Source: Thermoplasmatota archaeon
Lineage (GTDB): Archaea; Thermoplasmatota; E2; DHVEG-1
Reading direction: 5' to 3'
Assembly (NCBI GenBank): GCA_030601705.1
Contig: JAUWBM010000005.1
Coordinates: 1-60,731, forward strand
Length of the DNA stretch: 60,731 bases
The translations under genes and the position numbers were made by a program. Shown one piece after another: positions 19,388 to 28,519 of the stretch; positions within the stretch are counted from its first letter, which is position 1, and each line of letters starts with the position of its first letter. Under the pieces are notes generated by a model. That model was not told the DNA's origin, did not search any database, and saw only the letters and a list, made by a program, of their open reading frames with translations.

Positions 19388-19633
19388 ATGAAAAAAAGTG
19401 CAATAATGGGGTTTCTTATTCTAATAATGTTTTTAGTTTCATTACCAACATTAATGAGTGGTATTAATACTGTTAAGACTTCTGCTGAGAATGAAGATAT
19501 AGAATCCACTGGAGAATCATATGGTTTTTTAATTTTACATCAGATTGTTGGTTGGATACAGGGCAATATAGTTTTGTTTATCGCGGGTATTGTATTATCT
19601 GTCTTAGTATATGCTGGTTTTATTAAAAAATGA
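19388..19633 (+). CDS. small membrane protein
   Basis: An 81-residue protein with a hydrophobic N terminus (residues 4-25, possibly an uncleaved signal), an acidic central loop, and a second hydrophobic helix at about 55-78. It probably forms a pair with the 70-residue protein just upstream. Two small membrane protein genes also follow the other copy of the 33-nt repeat, at 34373-34909, but I see no clear sequence similarity between the pairs. Function unknown. Confidence 0.6.
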   Translation: MKKSAIMGFLILIMFLVSLPTLMSGINTVKTSAENEDIESTGESYGFLILHQIVGWIQGNIVLFIAGIVLSVLVYAGFIKK

Positions 19634-19697
19634 TAAATGTTTAATCAGGTTTTTAAAGAGTTCCCTGTTATAAAATAATAGTTTAGGGAGGATTCCT

Positions 19698-20705
19698 ATG
19701 CGAACGGCATTATTCTCAAGTGGCAAAAGATTTCACGAACTAAAATTTAAAAAGGAACAAGATTTTGAAAATTTAATAGTAGATAATTATAAGATGTTAT
19801 TTGGAGAAAAAACTGTTTACATTGATGTAAAAAACAAGGCCGAGGGTAAATCACTTGGTGGTGTGATTCCCGATGGTTTGTTGTTTGATATATCTGATAA
19901 AGATAATCCTGAATTTTATTTAGTTGAAGTGGAACTTGCTAAACACAATTTCTATAAGCATATTTTCCCCCAAATCACCAAATTTTTTGCTTTTTATAGA
20001 AACTCAGCAAGTCAAAACAGATTCATTGAAAAAGTACACAAGCTTGTTAAAAGCAATAATGCCCTCAATGACGAGTTTATGAAATATCTCCATGGCAAGG
20101 AACTTTACAAATCTATAAAAGATGCTGTTGAGAATAGTCAGAATATCCTCCTTATTTTAGATGATGATAAAGAAGAAATCCATGAAGTCCAGGGTATTTA
20201 TAATGATACCTGGGGTAAGATGGTTAAGGTTGAAATCCTAAAAAAGTATCATACTGGTGAAGAACATGTTCTTACCTTAAATCCAGATTTTGAAGAAGTA
20301 GAACTAGTTGATACCAGTACGGTGTATGGAGCAGACCAGACGTATTCAGAAGATTTTCATTTAGACAATGTCACAGAGACAGTAAAATCAATATATCAAC
20401 AGATTAAAAATCAAATGATAAGAGTTGACGAGAAACTAATTTTCAATCCGCAAAAGTATTATGTTTCTATTAAGAAAAAGAAGAACTTTTCATATATTAA
20501 AATCAGAAAGAAGAAAATAAGGATAGTCGTGATGCTTCCAATAAGTGTTGGAAGGGAGATGATTAAGAAGCACACAATAACGGAGCTGTCAAAAGGTGTT
20601 CAGGGTTTCTATAATGGCGAGTGTTTTAAGGTTAATATTGAAACAGAGGAACACTTGGATGAAGTAATATCACTTCTAAAAAAGGCATATGATTACAATA
20701 ACTAA
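19698..20705 (+). CDS. nuclease-like protein with C-terminal DUF5655 domain
   Basis: A 335-residue protein. The N-terminal half shows a PD-(D/E)XK-like order: LGGVIPDGLLFDI, then EFYLVEVELAKH (about residues 55-85), giving D followed by ExE. The last ~90 residues match the DUF5655 pattern, with FSYIKIRKKKIRIVVMLP and GVQGFYNGECFKVNI. Proteins of this build are scattered in archaea and bacteria and often lie near restriction or defence genes. Here the gene opens the accessory island and has a GGGAGG ribosome site. Nuclease activity is inferred; the last motif residue is Glu rather than Lys. Confidence 0.65.
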   Translation: MRTALFSSGKRFHELKFKKEQDFENLIVDNYKMLFGEKTVYIDVKNKAEGKSLGGVIPDGLLFDISDKDNPEFYLVEVELAKHNFYKHIFPQITKFFAFYRNSASQNRFIEKVHKLVKSNNALNDEFMKYLHGKELYKSIKDAVENSQNILLILDDDKEEIHEVQGIYNDTWGKMVKVEILKKYHTGEEHVLTLNPDFEEVELVDTSTVYGADQTYSEDFHLDNVTETVKSIYQQIKNQMIRVDEKLIFNPQKYYVSIKKKKNFSYIKIRKKKIRIVVMLPISVGREMIKKHTITELSKGVQGFYNGECFKVNIETEEHLDEVISLLKKAYDYNN

Positions 20706-20720
20706 ATAGCTGGTGAGAAA

Positions 20721-20828
20721 ATGATATGCAAAATATGTGGAGTAAATGAAACTGATAGTCCTTCTTGTATATGTGATGATTGTGAGTTTTCGATAATTAG
20801 TAATGATAATATTCCACCGAATATATAA
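20721..20828 (+). CDS. double-CxxC microprotein, copy 1
   Basis: A 35-residue protein starting MICKICGVNETDSP and continuing CDDCEFSIISND. Two CxxC pairs spaced by 13-14 residues form a miniature zinc knuckle. It starts 15 bases after the DUF5655 gene with GGTGAG in front, and is followed by the CxxC/nuclease-like gene. Near-identical copies lie at 22776-22883 and, decayed, at 23582-23686. A fourth relative lies at 58831-58950. The conservation of sequence across copies argues it is translated. It falls below usual gene-calling size. Confidence 0.75.
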   Translation: MICKICGVNETDSPSCICDDCEFSIISNDNIPPNI

Positions 20829-20866
20829 TCCTCTAAACAGAGTTTGTTGAGTGAGGCTGATAAGTT

Positions 20867-21460
20867 ATGGCAGTAAAACATAGTGAACGATGTAAAGAAT
20901 GTAAGAGAAGAATCTTTGAGTTATTGACAAAAATTTATGGTGTTGTTGAGGAAAATCACAATCTAAATTTACCTTCTGAGTTAGAAAATTACCGGGAATA
21001 TGATTTTTATGATAATTTAAAAACAATTTATATAAAACTTCAAAATCATAGAGGTTTTAAACAGTTCGTACGAACAAAAAAACTTCCAAATGTAGATTAT
21101 TATGTTATAAATCCTGCATACATTGTTGAATTTGATGAATCGCAGCATTTTACTACACCTCGGGCGATTGCCCTTGAAAATTATCCTGCAAAATTGAAGC
21201 TAGCTTATGATAAAGATATATGGATTAACAGGTGTCAAGCATTAAACAGAAAAGACAATGACCCGCCGTATAGAGATGAACAACGGGCTTGGTATGATAC
21301 ACTTAGAGATTTTTCCACGCTTATCCTAAATATTCCTATTATAAGATTGCTGCCTGATGAGTGTGTTTGGTGTGAGTTAGATCCTGAAACAGATGATGAT
21401 ATCGAATACTTTAAAAGTCATATTCAAAAAAATTTGGATTTTTTGTTAGAGAATAGTTGA
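20867..21460 (+). CDS. CxxC-containing, possibly nuclease-like protein
   Basis: A 197-residue protein I cannot name. The N terminus has C9-x2-C12 (SERCKECKRR) followed by a helical segment. The centre carries YYVINPAYIVEFDESQHFT, whose E-x-D-E-S-Q-H-F order resembles the core of small PD-(D/E)XK or Vsr-like nucleases. CVWCELD near the C terminus supplies another Cys pair that could complete a zinc site. It ends 11 bases before the nitrilase-fold gene, so the two form an operon. Fold and activity are inferred; a pure binding protein is equally possible. Confidence 0.6.
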   Translation: MAVKHSERCKECKRRIFELLTKIYGVVEENHNLNLPSELENYREYDFYDNLKTIYIKLQNHRGFKQFVRTKKLPNVDYYVINPAYIVEFDESQHFTTPRAIALENYPAKLKLAYDKDIWINRCQALNRKDNDPPYRDEQRAWYDTLRDFSTLILNIPIIRLLPDECVWCELDPETDDDIEYFKSHIQKNLDFLLENS

Positions 21461-21471
21461 GGTGATATATT

Positions 21472-22758
21472 ATGCAGATTGGATTAGCATTTCCAGAGCT
21501 TGGAAGGCATAAGATTCAGCATTTTTTGGATATAATAAAAAATAGTGATCAATGCTTGGATTTGGTTGTTTTTCCTGAGGGATTTGAAACTATTAGTTCT
21601 AGTTATGAGCTAATTCCTGAAAATATTGGGGAGAATGAAGAAGTTAAGAAACTCCTCAACAAATATGGGGAAATAGCTCGTAACTTTGATATTAGTGTTA
21701 TAGTAGGTATGCAGGTTTTTTATGGTAGGGAATCAATTAGTGGAGGTAGCAGTGACCAATATTGCTTGTTTATAACCTCGATGGGAAAACAAACTATTTA
21801 TCATAAACATTCTACGTCAAAATATAATGCATTTTTTGATACTAACTGGTCGATACCAAATAATTTTCCAGTTGTGCAAATTAATAATATGAAGATGGGG
21901 TTTTCTATTTGCCATGATAGCTATATTTCTTTGATTCCAAGAGTATTACGAACAAAAGGGGCAGATGTTTGGAGTAATATATCTTATCAAAACGTTCGTC
22001 CTCGTATTTGGGAGTCTGTTCTTCAAACAAGAGCTGTTGAAAATGATATGATAGCAATTTGTACGCTTCATAGAAATAGTCAAGCTTCGAATCTGCAAAA
22101 AGAACCTTATGCATTTTCACCATCTGGAAAAATACACTTGAAGGATGTAGAGACTGGGAGCTCTCTATCAGACATCTGGATCGAAAATAGAGCAGGAAAG
22201 ATATTTTACTTTGATAGTTCTAATTATGATACATATCCGCTGGTGCAGTTAACCGAATCTGCTTTATCGTCTCAAGCAAAACCAATTACCATTAGCCGAG
22301 GTGATAGAACCATTGGGATTGAAGGCGGTGAAGGTGAGTTTTCAATTGAGGAGATTCATCTTCAAGAATTTATTTTTGCACCTGAAAAAATATGGAGAAT
22401 GTGTTTAGAACAAACAAACAAAATCTCACTTTTTTTTGTCATCGTTAATAATGTTGAACAATGGGCGAAGTATAAATTAACAATTACAAAACTCATTCGG
22501 GGCAGAATTATCGAATTTTCAACTTGCTTTCTTTTTGTTGACAAAGAGTATGAAAATATTTTTATGGCAGCTTACAGATCCTCAAATTATAAGGACTGCA
22601 GAATATTTTATCCAGAAAAATTTCCTGTAGATATCGACAAACGATATCTTTTTGGTTTGGAAAAAACCTATGCCATATCACTTAATGATTCAAGAAAAAT
22701 TAGTAAAAAAGTATATTTTGAAAGAGCAAATCAAATCCTTGATTTTCTAGAAAAATAA
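21472..22758 (+). CDS. nitrilase-fold (carbon-nitrogen hydrolase) protein with long C-terminal extension
   Basis: A 428-residue protein. The first ~260 residues have the nitrilase catalytic triad: Glu36 (VVFPEGFE), Lys112 (IYHKHS) and Cys147 (GFSICHDS). This predicts cleavage or condensation of an amide or nitrile through a thioester. The last ~150 residues are not part of the family and I do not recognise them. It is translated from GGTGATATATT ATG directly after the CxxC protein, and a microprotein gene follows it. Substrate unknown. The setting, next to BREX and toxin-antitoxin genes, suggests an accessory or defence role, not nitrogen metabolism. Confidence 0.8.
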   Translation: MQIGLAFPELGRHKIQHFLDIIKNSDQCLDLVVFPEGFETISSSYELIPENIGENEEVKKLLNKYGEIARNFDISVIVGMQVFYGRESISGGSSDQYCLFITSMGKQTIYHKHSTSKYNAFFDTNWSIPNNFPVVQINNMKMGFSICHDSYISLIPRVLRTKGADVWSNISYQNVRPRIWESVLQTRAVENDMIAICTLHRNSQASNLQKEPYAFSPSGKIHLKDVETGSSLSDIWIENRAGKIFYFDSSNYDTYPLVQLTESALSSQAKPITISRGDRTIGIEGGEGEFSIEEIHLQEFIFAPEKIWRMCLEQTNKISLFFVIVNNVEQWAKYKLTITKLIRGRIIEFSTCFLFVDKEYENIFMAAYRSSNYKDCRIFYPEKFPVDIDKRYLFGLEKTYAISLNDSRKISKKVYFERANQILDFLEK

Positions 22759-22775
22759 TACTGTGGAGGGACTTT

Positions 22776-22883
22776 ATGATCTGTAAAATATGCGGTGTGA
22801 ATGAAACTGACAATCCCGATGGTATCTGTGATGATTGTAAGTTTTCGATAATTAGTAATGATGATATTCCACCGAATTTTTAG
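22776..22883 (+). CDS. double-CxxC microprotein, copy 2
   Basis: 35 residues, MICKICGVNETDNP then CDDCKFSIISNDD, with a GGAGGG ribosome site. It differs from copy 1 at only about seven positions (for example SPSCI versus NPDGI). It ends the nitrilase operon, so the two-gene module is bracketed by the two copies. Both CxxC pairs are intact, making a small zinc site likely. Confidence 0.75.
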   Translation: MICKICGVNETDNPDGICDDCKFSIISNDDIPPNF

Positions 22884-22909
22884 ATAAAAATATCGAATCT
22901 ATTGTTAGA

Positions 22910-23527
22910 TTAAACAGGAAATATTCTGCCACCTGAACCAGTTTTGAATTCGACGCCTGTTTTATTAATATATTTTTCTCTTATCTCTTTATCTACATAT
23001 GCTACGTATCTTGCTAATTGTAATGCGGTTTGATATGTCTTTTTCATTGCACTGTCAACATCTTCCCTTTCATCTGAAGAAACAGGCATTTCATCTAAAA
23101 AATTATCAATTATATTTTCAACATCTGACTCACAAAGTTCCTCTTCTAGGGCATCATTCCAATCAGGATCGATTTCCACCTTTTCAAACAAATCTTCCAC
23201 ATACATCTGATCTTCTTTATCAGCTTCATCTAGTGAAGGAACTGCTGAATCGCAAAGAAAATGAAGTGCATTGAAATAATCAAAGATAGCGGCACTCCTC
23301 AAATGAAATTCTTGGTAAGAATCTTTAGCGGAAGAAATCAGTTTTTTTATTCTTATTCGGTTAACTTCAATATCATGATGTCGATTTAATTTCAAATCAT
23401 TATGTTTAGGAAGTACATCACGTTTATGATTATCAGCATATACTGAAATTCTTTCAAGATCTTTGTCTGTAAGTCGCACCTTAGAGTTTATTAAAGTAGC
23501 AATATTTATATGAGTTGTTCGTCGCAT
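22910..23527 (-). CDS. unrecognised helical protein
   Basis: A 205-residue protein on the opposite strand to its neighbours. It is mostly helical, with an acidic middle (DEADKEDQMYVEDLFEKVE) and no membrane segments. A histidine-containing helix, FDYFNALHFLCDSAVPSL at about residues 83-100, is reminiscent of the HxxxD-AvP stretch of zinc-dependent phospholipase C/S1-P1 enzymes. Other zinc ligands are not obvious, so I do not assign that function. It lies between a microprotein gene and the BREX promoter. Confidence 0.6.
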   Translation of the reverse strand: MRRTTHINIATLINSKVRLTDKDLERISVYADNHKRDVLPKHNDLKLNRHHDIEVNRIRIKKLISSAKDSYQEFHLRSAAIFDYFNALHFLCDSAVPSLDEADKEDQMYVEDLFEKVEIDPDWNDALEEELCESDVENIIDNFLDEMPVSSDEREDVDSAMKKTYQTALQLARYVAYVDKEIREKYINKTGVEFKTGSGGRIFPV

Positions 23528-23581
23528 TTTATCTCTTTAGTAATGTCTGAGTTCTTATTTAACATAATCTGGCCCGTAGCC

Positions 23582-23686
23582 AGGTGTAAAATCTGTGGTG
23601 TAGAAGAAACGGATAATCCTGATGGAATAAGTGATGATTGTAAGTTTTCAATAATAAGTAATGATGATATTTCACCAACATTCTAG
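23582..23686 (+). pseudogene. double-CxxC microprotein, copy 3, decayed
   Basis: The frame CKICGVEETDNPDG, SDDCKFSIISNDD and TF-stop matches copies 1 and 2 closely. The start codon is gone (similarity begins at the first Cys codon, 23585), and the third Cys is changed to Ser (CDDC to SDDC). It sits just upstream of brxA. This is a dying copy that confirms repeated duplication of this gene around the island. Confidence 0.7.
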
Positions 23687-23704
23687 ATTTATCGATTTAA
23701 CCAA

Positions 23705-23769
23705 ACATTTAAATTAAATACATATCTTACAATCCTCGAATCGGGAGGTCTTGATTCATCATAGAATCA
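23705..23769 (+). promoter_or_regulatory. BREX promoter with inverted repeat
   Basis: ATTTAAATTAAATA at about 23709-23722 is placed as a TATA box about 70 bases before brxA. Downstream, TGATTC and GAATCA (23752-23757 and 23764-23769) form an inverted repeat with a six-base loop, in the expected leader. It could bind a regulator or fold in the mRNA. No BrxR-type repressor gene is seen nearby. Confidence 0.4.
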
Positions 23770-23788
23770 TATTCAAATAGAGGAAAAT

Positions 23789-24385
23789 ATGATGGAGGAA
23801 AAAGAATATTCAGCTAGCCTTACTGGTGAACCTTTACAATTTTATGAAAGTAAAGTTGTTGCAGAACTGATGTTAAAGAATTTAAATTTTGAAGAAATAA
23901 AATCAAAAATATATGATGAAAATTTATTTAATTATAAGACCAAAAAGAGTATTTATAAACGTGTTGCTTCTGTCTATAAACGTTTAAAGGATTTAGATGA
24001 TTTCCTTATAGAGTTTTTAGTTGAGGGTACTAGTTCTAATGCAAGGGTTATTGTTTTATATTCGATTATGCAAACTAATCGGTTGTTTTATGAGTTTATG
24101 ATGGAGGTTGTAAGAATTAAGTTTTTAAAAATGGATTATGTTCTTTCGAAGAGAGATCTAAATAGATTTTTTGATAATAAAAAAGAGCAAAGTGAGAAAA
24201 TTGCTAGTTTACATGAGTATACTATTTCTAAACTTCAACAAGTATTTCTAAAAATACTAAAAGAAGCAAAGTTGTTGACTGAAGATGAACCCTTAATGCT
24301 AAACAAGATCATTATTGGAAATAACTTACGTTCATATTTTTTAGATAAAAACGAAACCGTTTTTTTGGGGTGTGTTGGAGGATAA
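23789..24385 (+). CDS. brxA: BREX protein BrxA (DUF1819)
   Basis: A 198-residue DUF1819 protein. The N terminus YSASLTGEPLQFYESKVVAELML matches the BrxA opening (a NusB-like, DNA-binding helical fold), and the gene order with DUF1788 and a large ATPase fixes the identity. BrxA is needed in several type I BREX systems for phage defence but is not an enzyme. The next codon (23792) is also ATG and either may start. It is first gene of a rightward operon. Confidence 0.88.
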   Translation: MMEEKEYSASLTGEPLQFYESKVVAELMLKNLNFEEIKSKIYDENLFNYKTKKSIYKRVASVYKRLKDLDDFLIEFLVEGTSSNARVIVLYSIMQTNRLFYEFMMEVVRIKFLKMDYVLSKRDLNRFFDNKKEQSEKIASLHEYTISKLQQVFLKILKEAKLLTEDEPLMLNKIIIGNNLRSYFLDKNETVFLGCVGG

Positions 24386-24394
24386 AGGACCAAT

Positions 24395-24985
24395 ATGAGG
24401 ATCGAAGAACGATTAGAACTAGTTAAGGAAAAAGTACAAACCGAGGATTTTCTTAAAAGAAGGGGGACAGTAGGGGAAATTGCTTTTTATATTTTTGATT
24501 ATCCTCCAGAAAAAGAGATGATGATCAGAGAAACAATTAGTAGACTTAAAAGTAATCTTGAAAAAAAATCAATTCATGTTCTTGATATTGACCTTTATAA
24601 TCTATGTTTAGAGATATTGGACGAAAAAATATCTATTGAAAAAGTAATTGATTTTGAGAAAAATAAAGGATCAAAGGAATTATTCCACAAACTTGAACCG
24701 ACTCTTAAACCTGAGATTATTCGAGATGTTATTAAGGTCAAAATGCAGGAGCGGAGTTTAGATTTACTTTTTTTAACAGGTGTAGGGAAAGTTTGGCCCA
24801 TGGTTCGTTCTCATGAAATTTTAAATACTTTACAAACAGTTGTTAATCAGGTTCCTATGATTATGTTTTATCCTGGGACATGGATTCGTAATGAATTGAG
24901 TTTATTTGATAAATTTATGGATAATAATTATTATCGTGCTTTTAGGCTTATTAATGGTGATTTAAAAGAGGAGGTTATGAAATGA
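24395..24985 (+). CDS. brxB: BREX protein BrxB (DUF1788)
   Basis: A 196-residue DUF1788 protein. Family signs are RIEERLELVKEKVQTEDFLKR at the N terminus and MIMFYPGTWIRNELSLFDKF near the C terminus. BrxB is a small conserved BREX component whose action is not understood. It follows brxA by nine bases and overlaps brxC by four (ATGA), so the operon is translationally coupled. Confidence 0.9.
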   Translation: MRIEERLELVKEKVQTEDFLKRRGTVGEIAFYIFDYPPEKEMMIRETISRLKSNLEKKSIHVLDIDLYNLCLEILDEKISIEKVIDFEKNKGSKELFHKLEPTLKPEIIRDVIKVKMQERSLDLLFLTGVGKVWPMVRSHEILNTLQTVVNQVPMIMFYPGTWIRNELSLFDKFMDNNYYRAFRLINGDLKEEVMK

Positions 24986-27900
24986 ATAATGGATCCTTAA
25001 AAATAAAAGATTTTTTTGTAAGAGATATTAAAAGAGAGCTAAATGGTGTTATTATAGTTGATCAAATAGATGAAAAAAATGTGTATACTGAGCTTGATGA
25101 ATATGTAATTACTGCAGAAACAGAGAAAAATCTTACTAGATTTTTTGATGCATTCATTAAGACGTCTGAACAACCAAATAAGGAGATTGGTGTATGGGTT
25201 TCAGGGTTTTTTGGCTCAGGAAAATCACATTTTATAAAGATGCTTTCATATCTTTTAGAAAATCGTAAAGTAAGAGATAAAACAGCTTTGGAGTTTTTTA
25301 AGAAAAAAATCAAAGATCCTTTATTAATGGCTAATATTGAAAAAGTAGTAAATTCTGGTACAAAGGATGTTATTTTGTTTAATATTGATACAAAAGCAAA
25401 AAAAACTGGGGATCAAAGTGAGTTAATTGTTAATGTATTGATGAGGGTTTTTAATGAATATAGGGGCTATCTAAGTGATGTACTTTGGGTTGCAGAACTC
25501 GAAGAAGATCTAGAAAATAAAGGCTTATATGAAAAGTTTAAAGCGGAGTTTAAAAAAATTAATGGTCATTCCTGGGTAGAAAAAAGGTCAGGGTATGCTT
25601 TTTGTCAAGATGATATTATTGATGTATTAGTTAACATTGGATATCAAAGTAAAGATGCATGTGTTCGTTTATTTGAATCTGGTGAACGGGAATATCATTT
25701 AAGTGTTGAAAAGTTTGCAAAGGAACTTAAGAAATACCTTGATTCTAAGGATAAGACCCACCAAATTATCTTTTTAATTGATGAAGTTGGTCAATATATT
25801 GGTGATAAAAGCGATTTTATGCTTGATTTACAATCTATTGTCGAAGAGGCGGGAACAGTTCTTATGGGTAAAGCTTGGGTTGTTATTACATCTCAGGCAG
25901 ATATTGATAAGATTATTAGGGACCACGTGAAGGGATATGACTTCTCAAAGATTCAAGGTAGGTTTGATACAAGACTTCCGTTGTCTAGCGCAAATGTTGA
26001 CGAGGTGATTAAAAAGAGGTTGCTTAAGAAGAAAGACGAATGCAAACAGTCTCTTTCTTCGTTTTATACTGAAAAAAAGACAATTCTTCGTAATCTTATT
26101 TCTTTTACACAAAGTGCTGAGATGAAAACATATACTGATGATGATAGTTTTGTTAGTGTTTATCCATTTGTTCCTTATCAGTTTAAACTACTTCAGAGTG
26201 TTTTTGAACAAATCCGAGTATCTGGAACCGCTGGAAAGCACCTTGCAAAAGGTGAGCGTTCTATGCTTAGTGCTTTTAAGGAGGCTGCTGAAAAGTATTG
26301 TGATGAGTCTATTGGGATTCTTATTCCTTTTTCATCGTTTTATGATACTGTTGAGAGTTTCATTGATCCTATTTATAAAAGGACAATTGATCATGCAAAA
26401 AATAATAGTCTTCTCAAACCTCAAGACATTGATATTTTAAAAATTCTTTTTATGATCCGTGGCGTTAAAGAAATTAGTCCAAATATTGATAATTTAACGG
26501 TTCTTTCAATTTCTAGTGTCGATGAAGATACTTTGGAACTTAAGGAAAACATCCAAGGATCTTTAGATAGATTGATTGAACAAACACTTATTCATAAATC
26601 CCAGGATAATTATATTTTTTTAACAGATGAAGAACAAGCTATAAATAGAGAAATAAAAAGTATTGCTATTGATCGGCATCAGATTCAAGATGAAATTCAT
26701 AGTATTATTTTTAGTGATATATGTCCCTCTGGCTATAAGGTTTATAAATTCAATAAAGTTGTTGATGATCGTCAGAAAATAAATCAATCTGCGGATCTTA
26801 CTGTTAAGTTTTTAACACATCTTTCAGATGAGTATCTGCAGGGACCTGAACAGGAATCATTAGATGGCAATAATCTTGGTTTAGTTAGATCTGAAGATAC
26901 ATTGTTGTTTGTGTTTCCTAAAGACAAAAGTGATGTTTTTGTTGAGCAGATTAGAAATTCAAAGAGAATTGACAAATATATTATGCAGAATAGCTCTAAT
27001 AGAAACAACCCTGAAATTCAAGAAATTTTTCTTAAAAAAACACGTGAAAGGGATGATTTGAACAATTCTAGTATTCAATTGATTTCCGATGGGATATCTG
27101 TTTCAAAGGTTTTTATCTGTGATAAGGCAGTACCTCTTGATGAAAAGAATCCTAAAGATCGAATTAAAGATGGTCTTGAAAAACTTATTGAAAATGTGTA
27201 TAGTAAATCTGGCTATGTTAAAGAAGAATATGAAACTGAACCGGATGTAGTAAAAATTTTACGTTCTGATGATTTAGAAAAATATGGAGTTAAAAATATA
27301 ACAAATAAGATTGCTAGAGATGAAATTCTTGATTATCTTAAAATAAACCAAGAGAGAAATACTAGGGTTTATCTTAGTTATATCAAAGAGAAATTTATGC
27401 GGAAGCCTTATGGCTGGAAGGATATGACTATTTCTGGTCTTGTTGCTCTTCTTTTTGTAACTGAAGAGGTTAATCTTCGTTATCAAAAAGAAAATTTACT
27501 TGCATCATCACCACAAGAGATTGCGAAATATTTAACAAAAAGTGTTGATGCAGATAAAATTGAAGTTGCAGTACGTGAAAAAACTGCTGAGGATCAGATA
27601 ATTGCGGTTAAATCAATTTTAAGAGAGCTTTTTGATAAGACCGATATCCCTGTGAAAGAAACAGCTCTTTTTACATTTTCTCAGGGGATATTGCAGGAAG
27701 AAATTACTAAACTTGAAGCTATTGAGAGTAAATATGTCGAAGAAAGCCGATACCCTGGCAAAGATCAAGTTGAGAAATATGATGCTTTTTTGAAAAAGCT
27801 ATTGGAATTTACTGATCCATCTTCGTTTTTTAATAAATTTGTATCGGAAAAAGACATATTAAAAGATCTACAGCAGAAAGCAGCACCTGCGATGAGTTTT

Positions 27901-28518
27901 TTTAATAGCCAACAGGTTACAATTTTTAGAGAAATTTTACATAAAATTTCTTTGTTTAAAAGAGATATTCAGTTTTTAAGTGATGATGCTAAAGAATATA
28001 TTAAAAGAATTGATGAAATCATAGGATTAACAGAGCCCTATGCACAAATAAAGGAATTACCTCAATTAGAAAATAAGATCGAGCAGTCGCTTGATGAGTC
28101 ACTTAAAAATCAGAAACAAAAAGTAAAGGAGAAATTAAAAACAGCAGTGGAAGAAATAGAAAAAGAGTTAGCAAAGAATTCTAAATTTTCTGATGATTTT
28201 AAGAAATCTATTTTGGATTCATTCAATAATATTGAGGTAATGATTAAGGATTCAAAGGAATGTACTGTAATTGAAGCGCAATTATCAAGAATTGATATTT
28301 TACATGAGGAAGCTTATAAAAAAATAGAGAAAAAAAATATAATCGTTAAAGACCCTGGTGGCACTTATACCGGAAAAGAAACAATTTATCTAAGTAATAC
28401 TCAGCTTTTTAAACATGCAAAAACCATTGAAACAGATGAAGATCTTGATGAATATATCAAAGAGTTGAAATCTAAATTGAAAGAGCTTTTGAAAAAGAAA
28501 AAAATTAGGGTAATGTAG
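24982..28518 (+). CDS. brxC: BREX ATPase BrxC
   Basis: A 1178-residue P-loop ATPase of the BrxC/PglY family. It has Walker A VSGFFGSGKSHFIKML near residue 80, the acidic strand HQIIFLIDEVGQYIGD (Walker B) near residue 260, and long helical regions. The C-terminal end is Lys-rich (ELKSKLKELLKKKKI). In BREX it joins PglX in modification and defence complexes. Length is normal and no internal stop is seen. The codons are strongly T-ending (GTT, CTT, TTT), unlike brxL downstream. Only two bases separate its stop from the pglX remnant. Confidence 0.93.
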   Translation: MNNGSLKIKDFFVRDIKRELNGVIIVDQIDEKNVYTELDEYVITAETEKNLTRFFDAFIKTSEQPNKEIGVWVSGFFGSGKSHFIKMLSYLLENRKVRDKTALEFFKKKIKDPLLMANIEKVVNSGTKDVILFNIDTKAKKTGDQSELIVNVLMRVFNEYRGYLSDVLWVAELEEDLENKGLYEKFKAEFKKINGHSWVEKRSGYAFCQDDIIDVLVNIGYQSKDACVRLFESGEREYHLSVEKFAKELKKYLDSKDKTHQIIFLIDEVGQYIGDKSDFMLDLQSIVEEAGTVLMGKAWVVITSQADIDKIIRDHVKGYDFSKIQGRFDTRLPLSSANVDEVIKKRLLKKKDECKQSLSSFYTEKKTILRNLISFTQSAEMKTYTDDDSFVSVYPFVPYQFKLLQSVFEQIRVSGTAGKHLAKGERSMLSAFKEAAEKYCDESIGILIPFSSFYDTVESFIDPIYKRTIDHAKNNSLLKPQDIDILKILFMIRGVKEISPNIDNLTVLSISSVDEDTLELKENIQGSLDRLIEQTLIHKSQDNYIFLTDEEQAINREIKSIAIDRHQIQDEIHSIIFSDICPSGYKVYKFNKVVDDRQKINQSADLTVKFLTHLSDEYLQGPEQESLDGNNLGLVRSEDTLLFVFPKDKSDVFVEQIRNSKRIDKYIMQNSSNRNNPEIQEIFLKKTRERDDLNNSSIQLISDGISVSKVFICDKAVPLDEKNPKDRIKDGLEKLIENVYSKSGYVKEEYETEPDVVKILRSDDLEKYGVKNITNKIARDEILDYLKINQERNTRVYLSYIKEKFMRKPYGWKDMTISGLVALLFVTEEVNLRYQKENLLASSPQEIAKYLTKSVDADKIEVAVREKTAEDQIIAVKSILRELFDKTDIPVKETALFTFSQGILQEEITKLEAIESKYVEESRYPGKDQVEKYDAFLKKLLEFTDPSSFFNKFVSEKDILKDLQQKAAPAMSFFNSQQVTIFREILHKISLFKRDIQFLSDDAKEYIKRIDEIIGLTEPYAQIKELPQLENKIEQSLDESLKNQKQKVKEKLKTAVEEIEKELAKNSKFSDDFKKSILDSFNNIEVMIKDSKECTVIEAQLSRIDILHEEAYKKIEKKNIIVKDPGGTYTGKETIYLSNTQLFKHAKTIETDEDLDEYIKELKSKLKELLKKKKIRVM

Positions 28519-28519
28519 T

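Noticed and set aside
22910..23527. Zinc-dependent phospholipase C
   Set aside because: Only one helix (FNALHFLCDSAVPSL) resembles the family; the remaining zinc ligands are not visible.
24982..28518. BrxC as a PglY of a type 2 BREX system
   Set aside because: The surrounding DUF1819, DUF1788 and BrxL genes are the type I set, and no PglW-type kinase is present.
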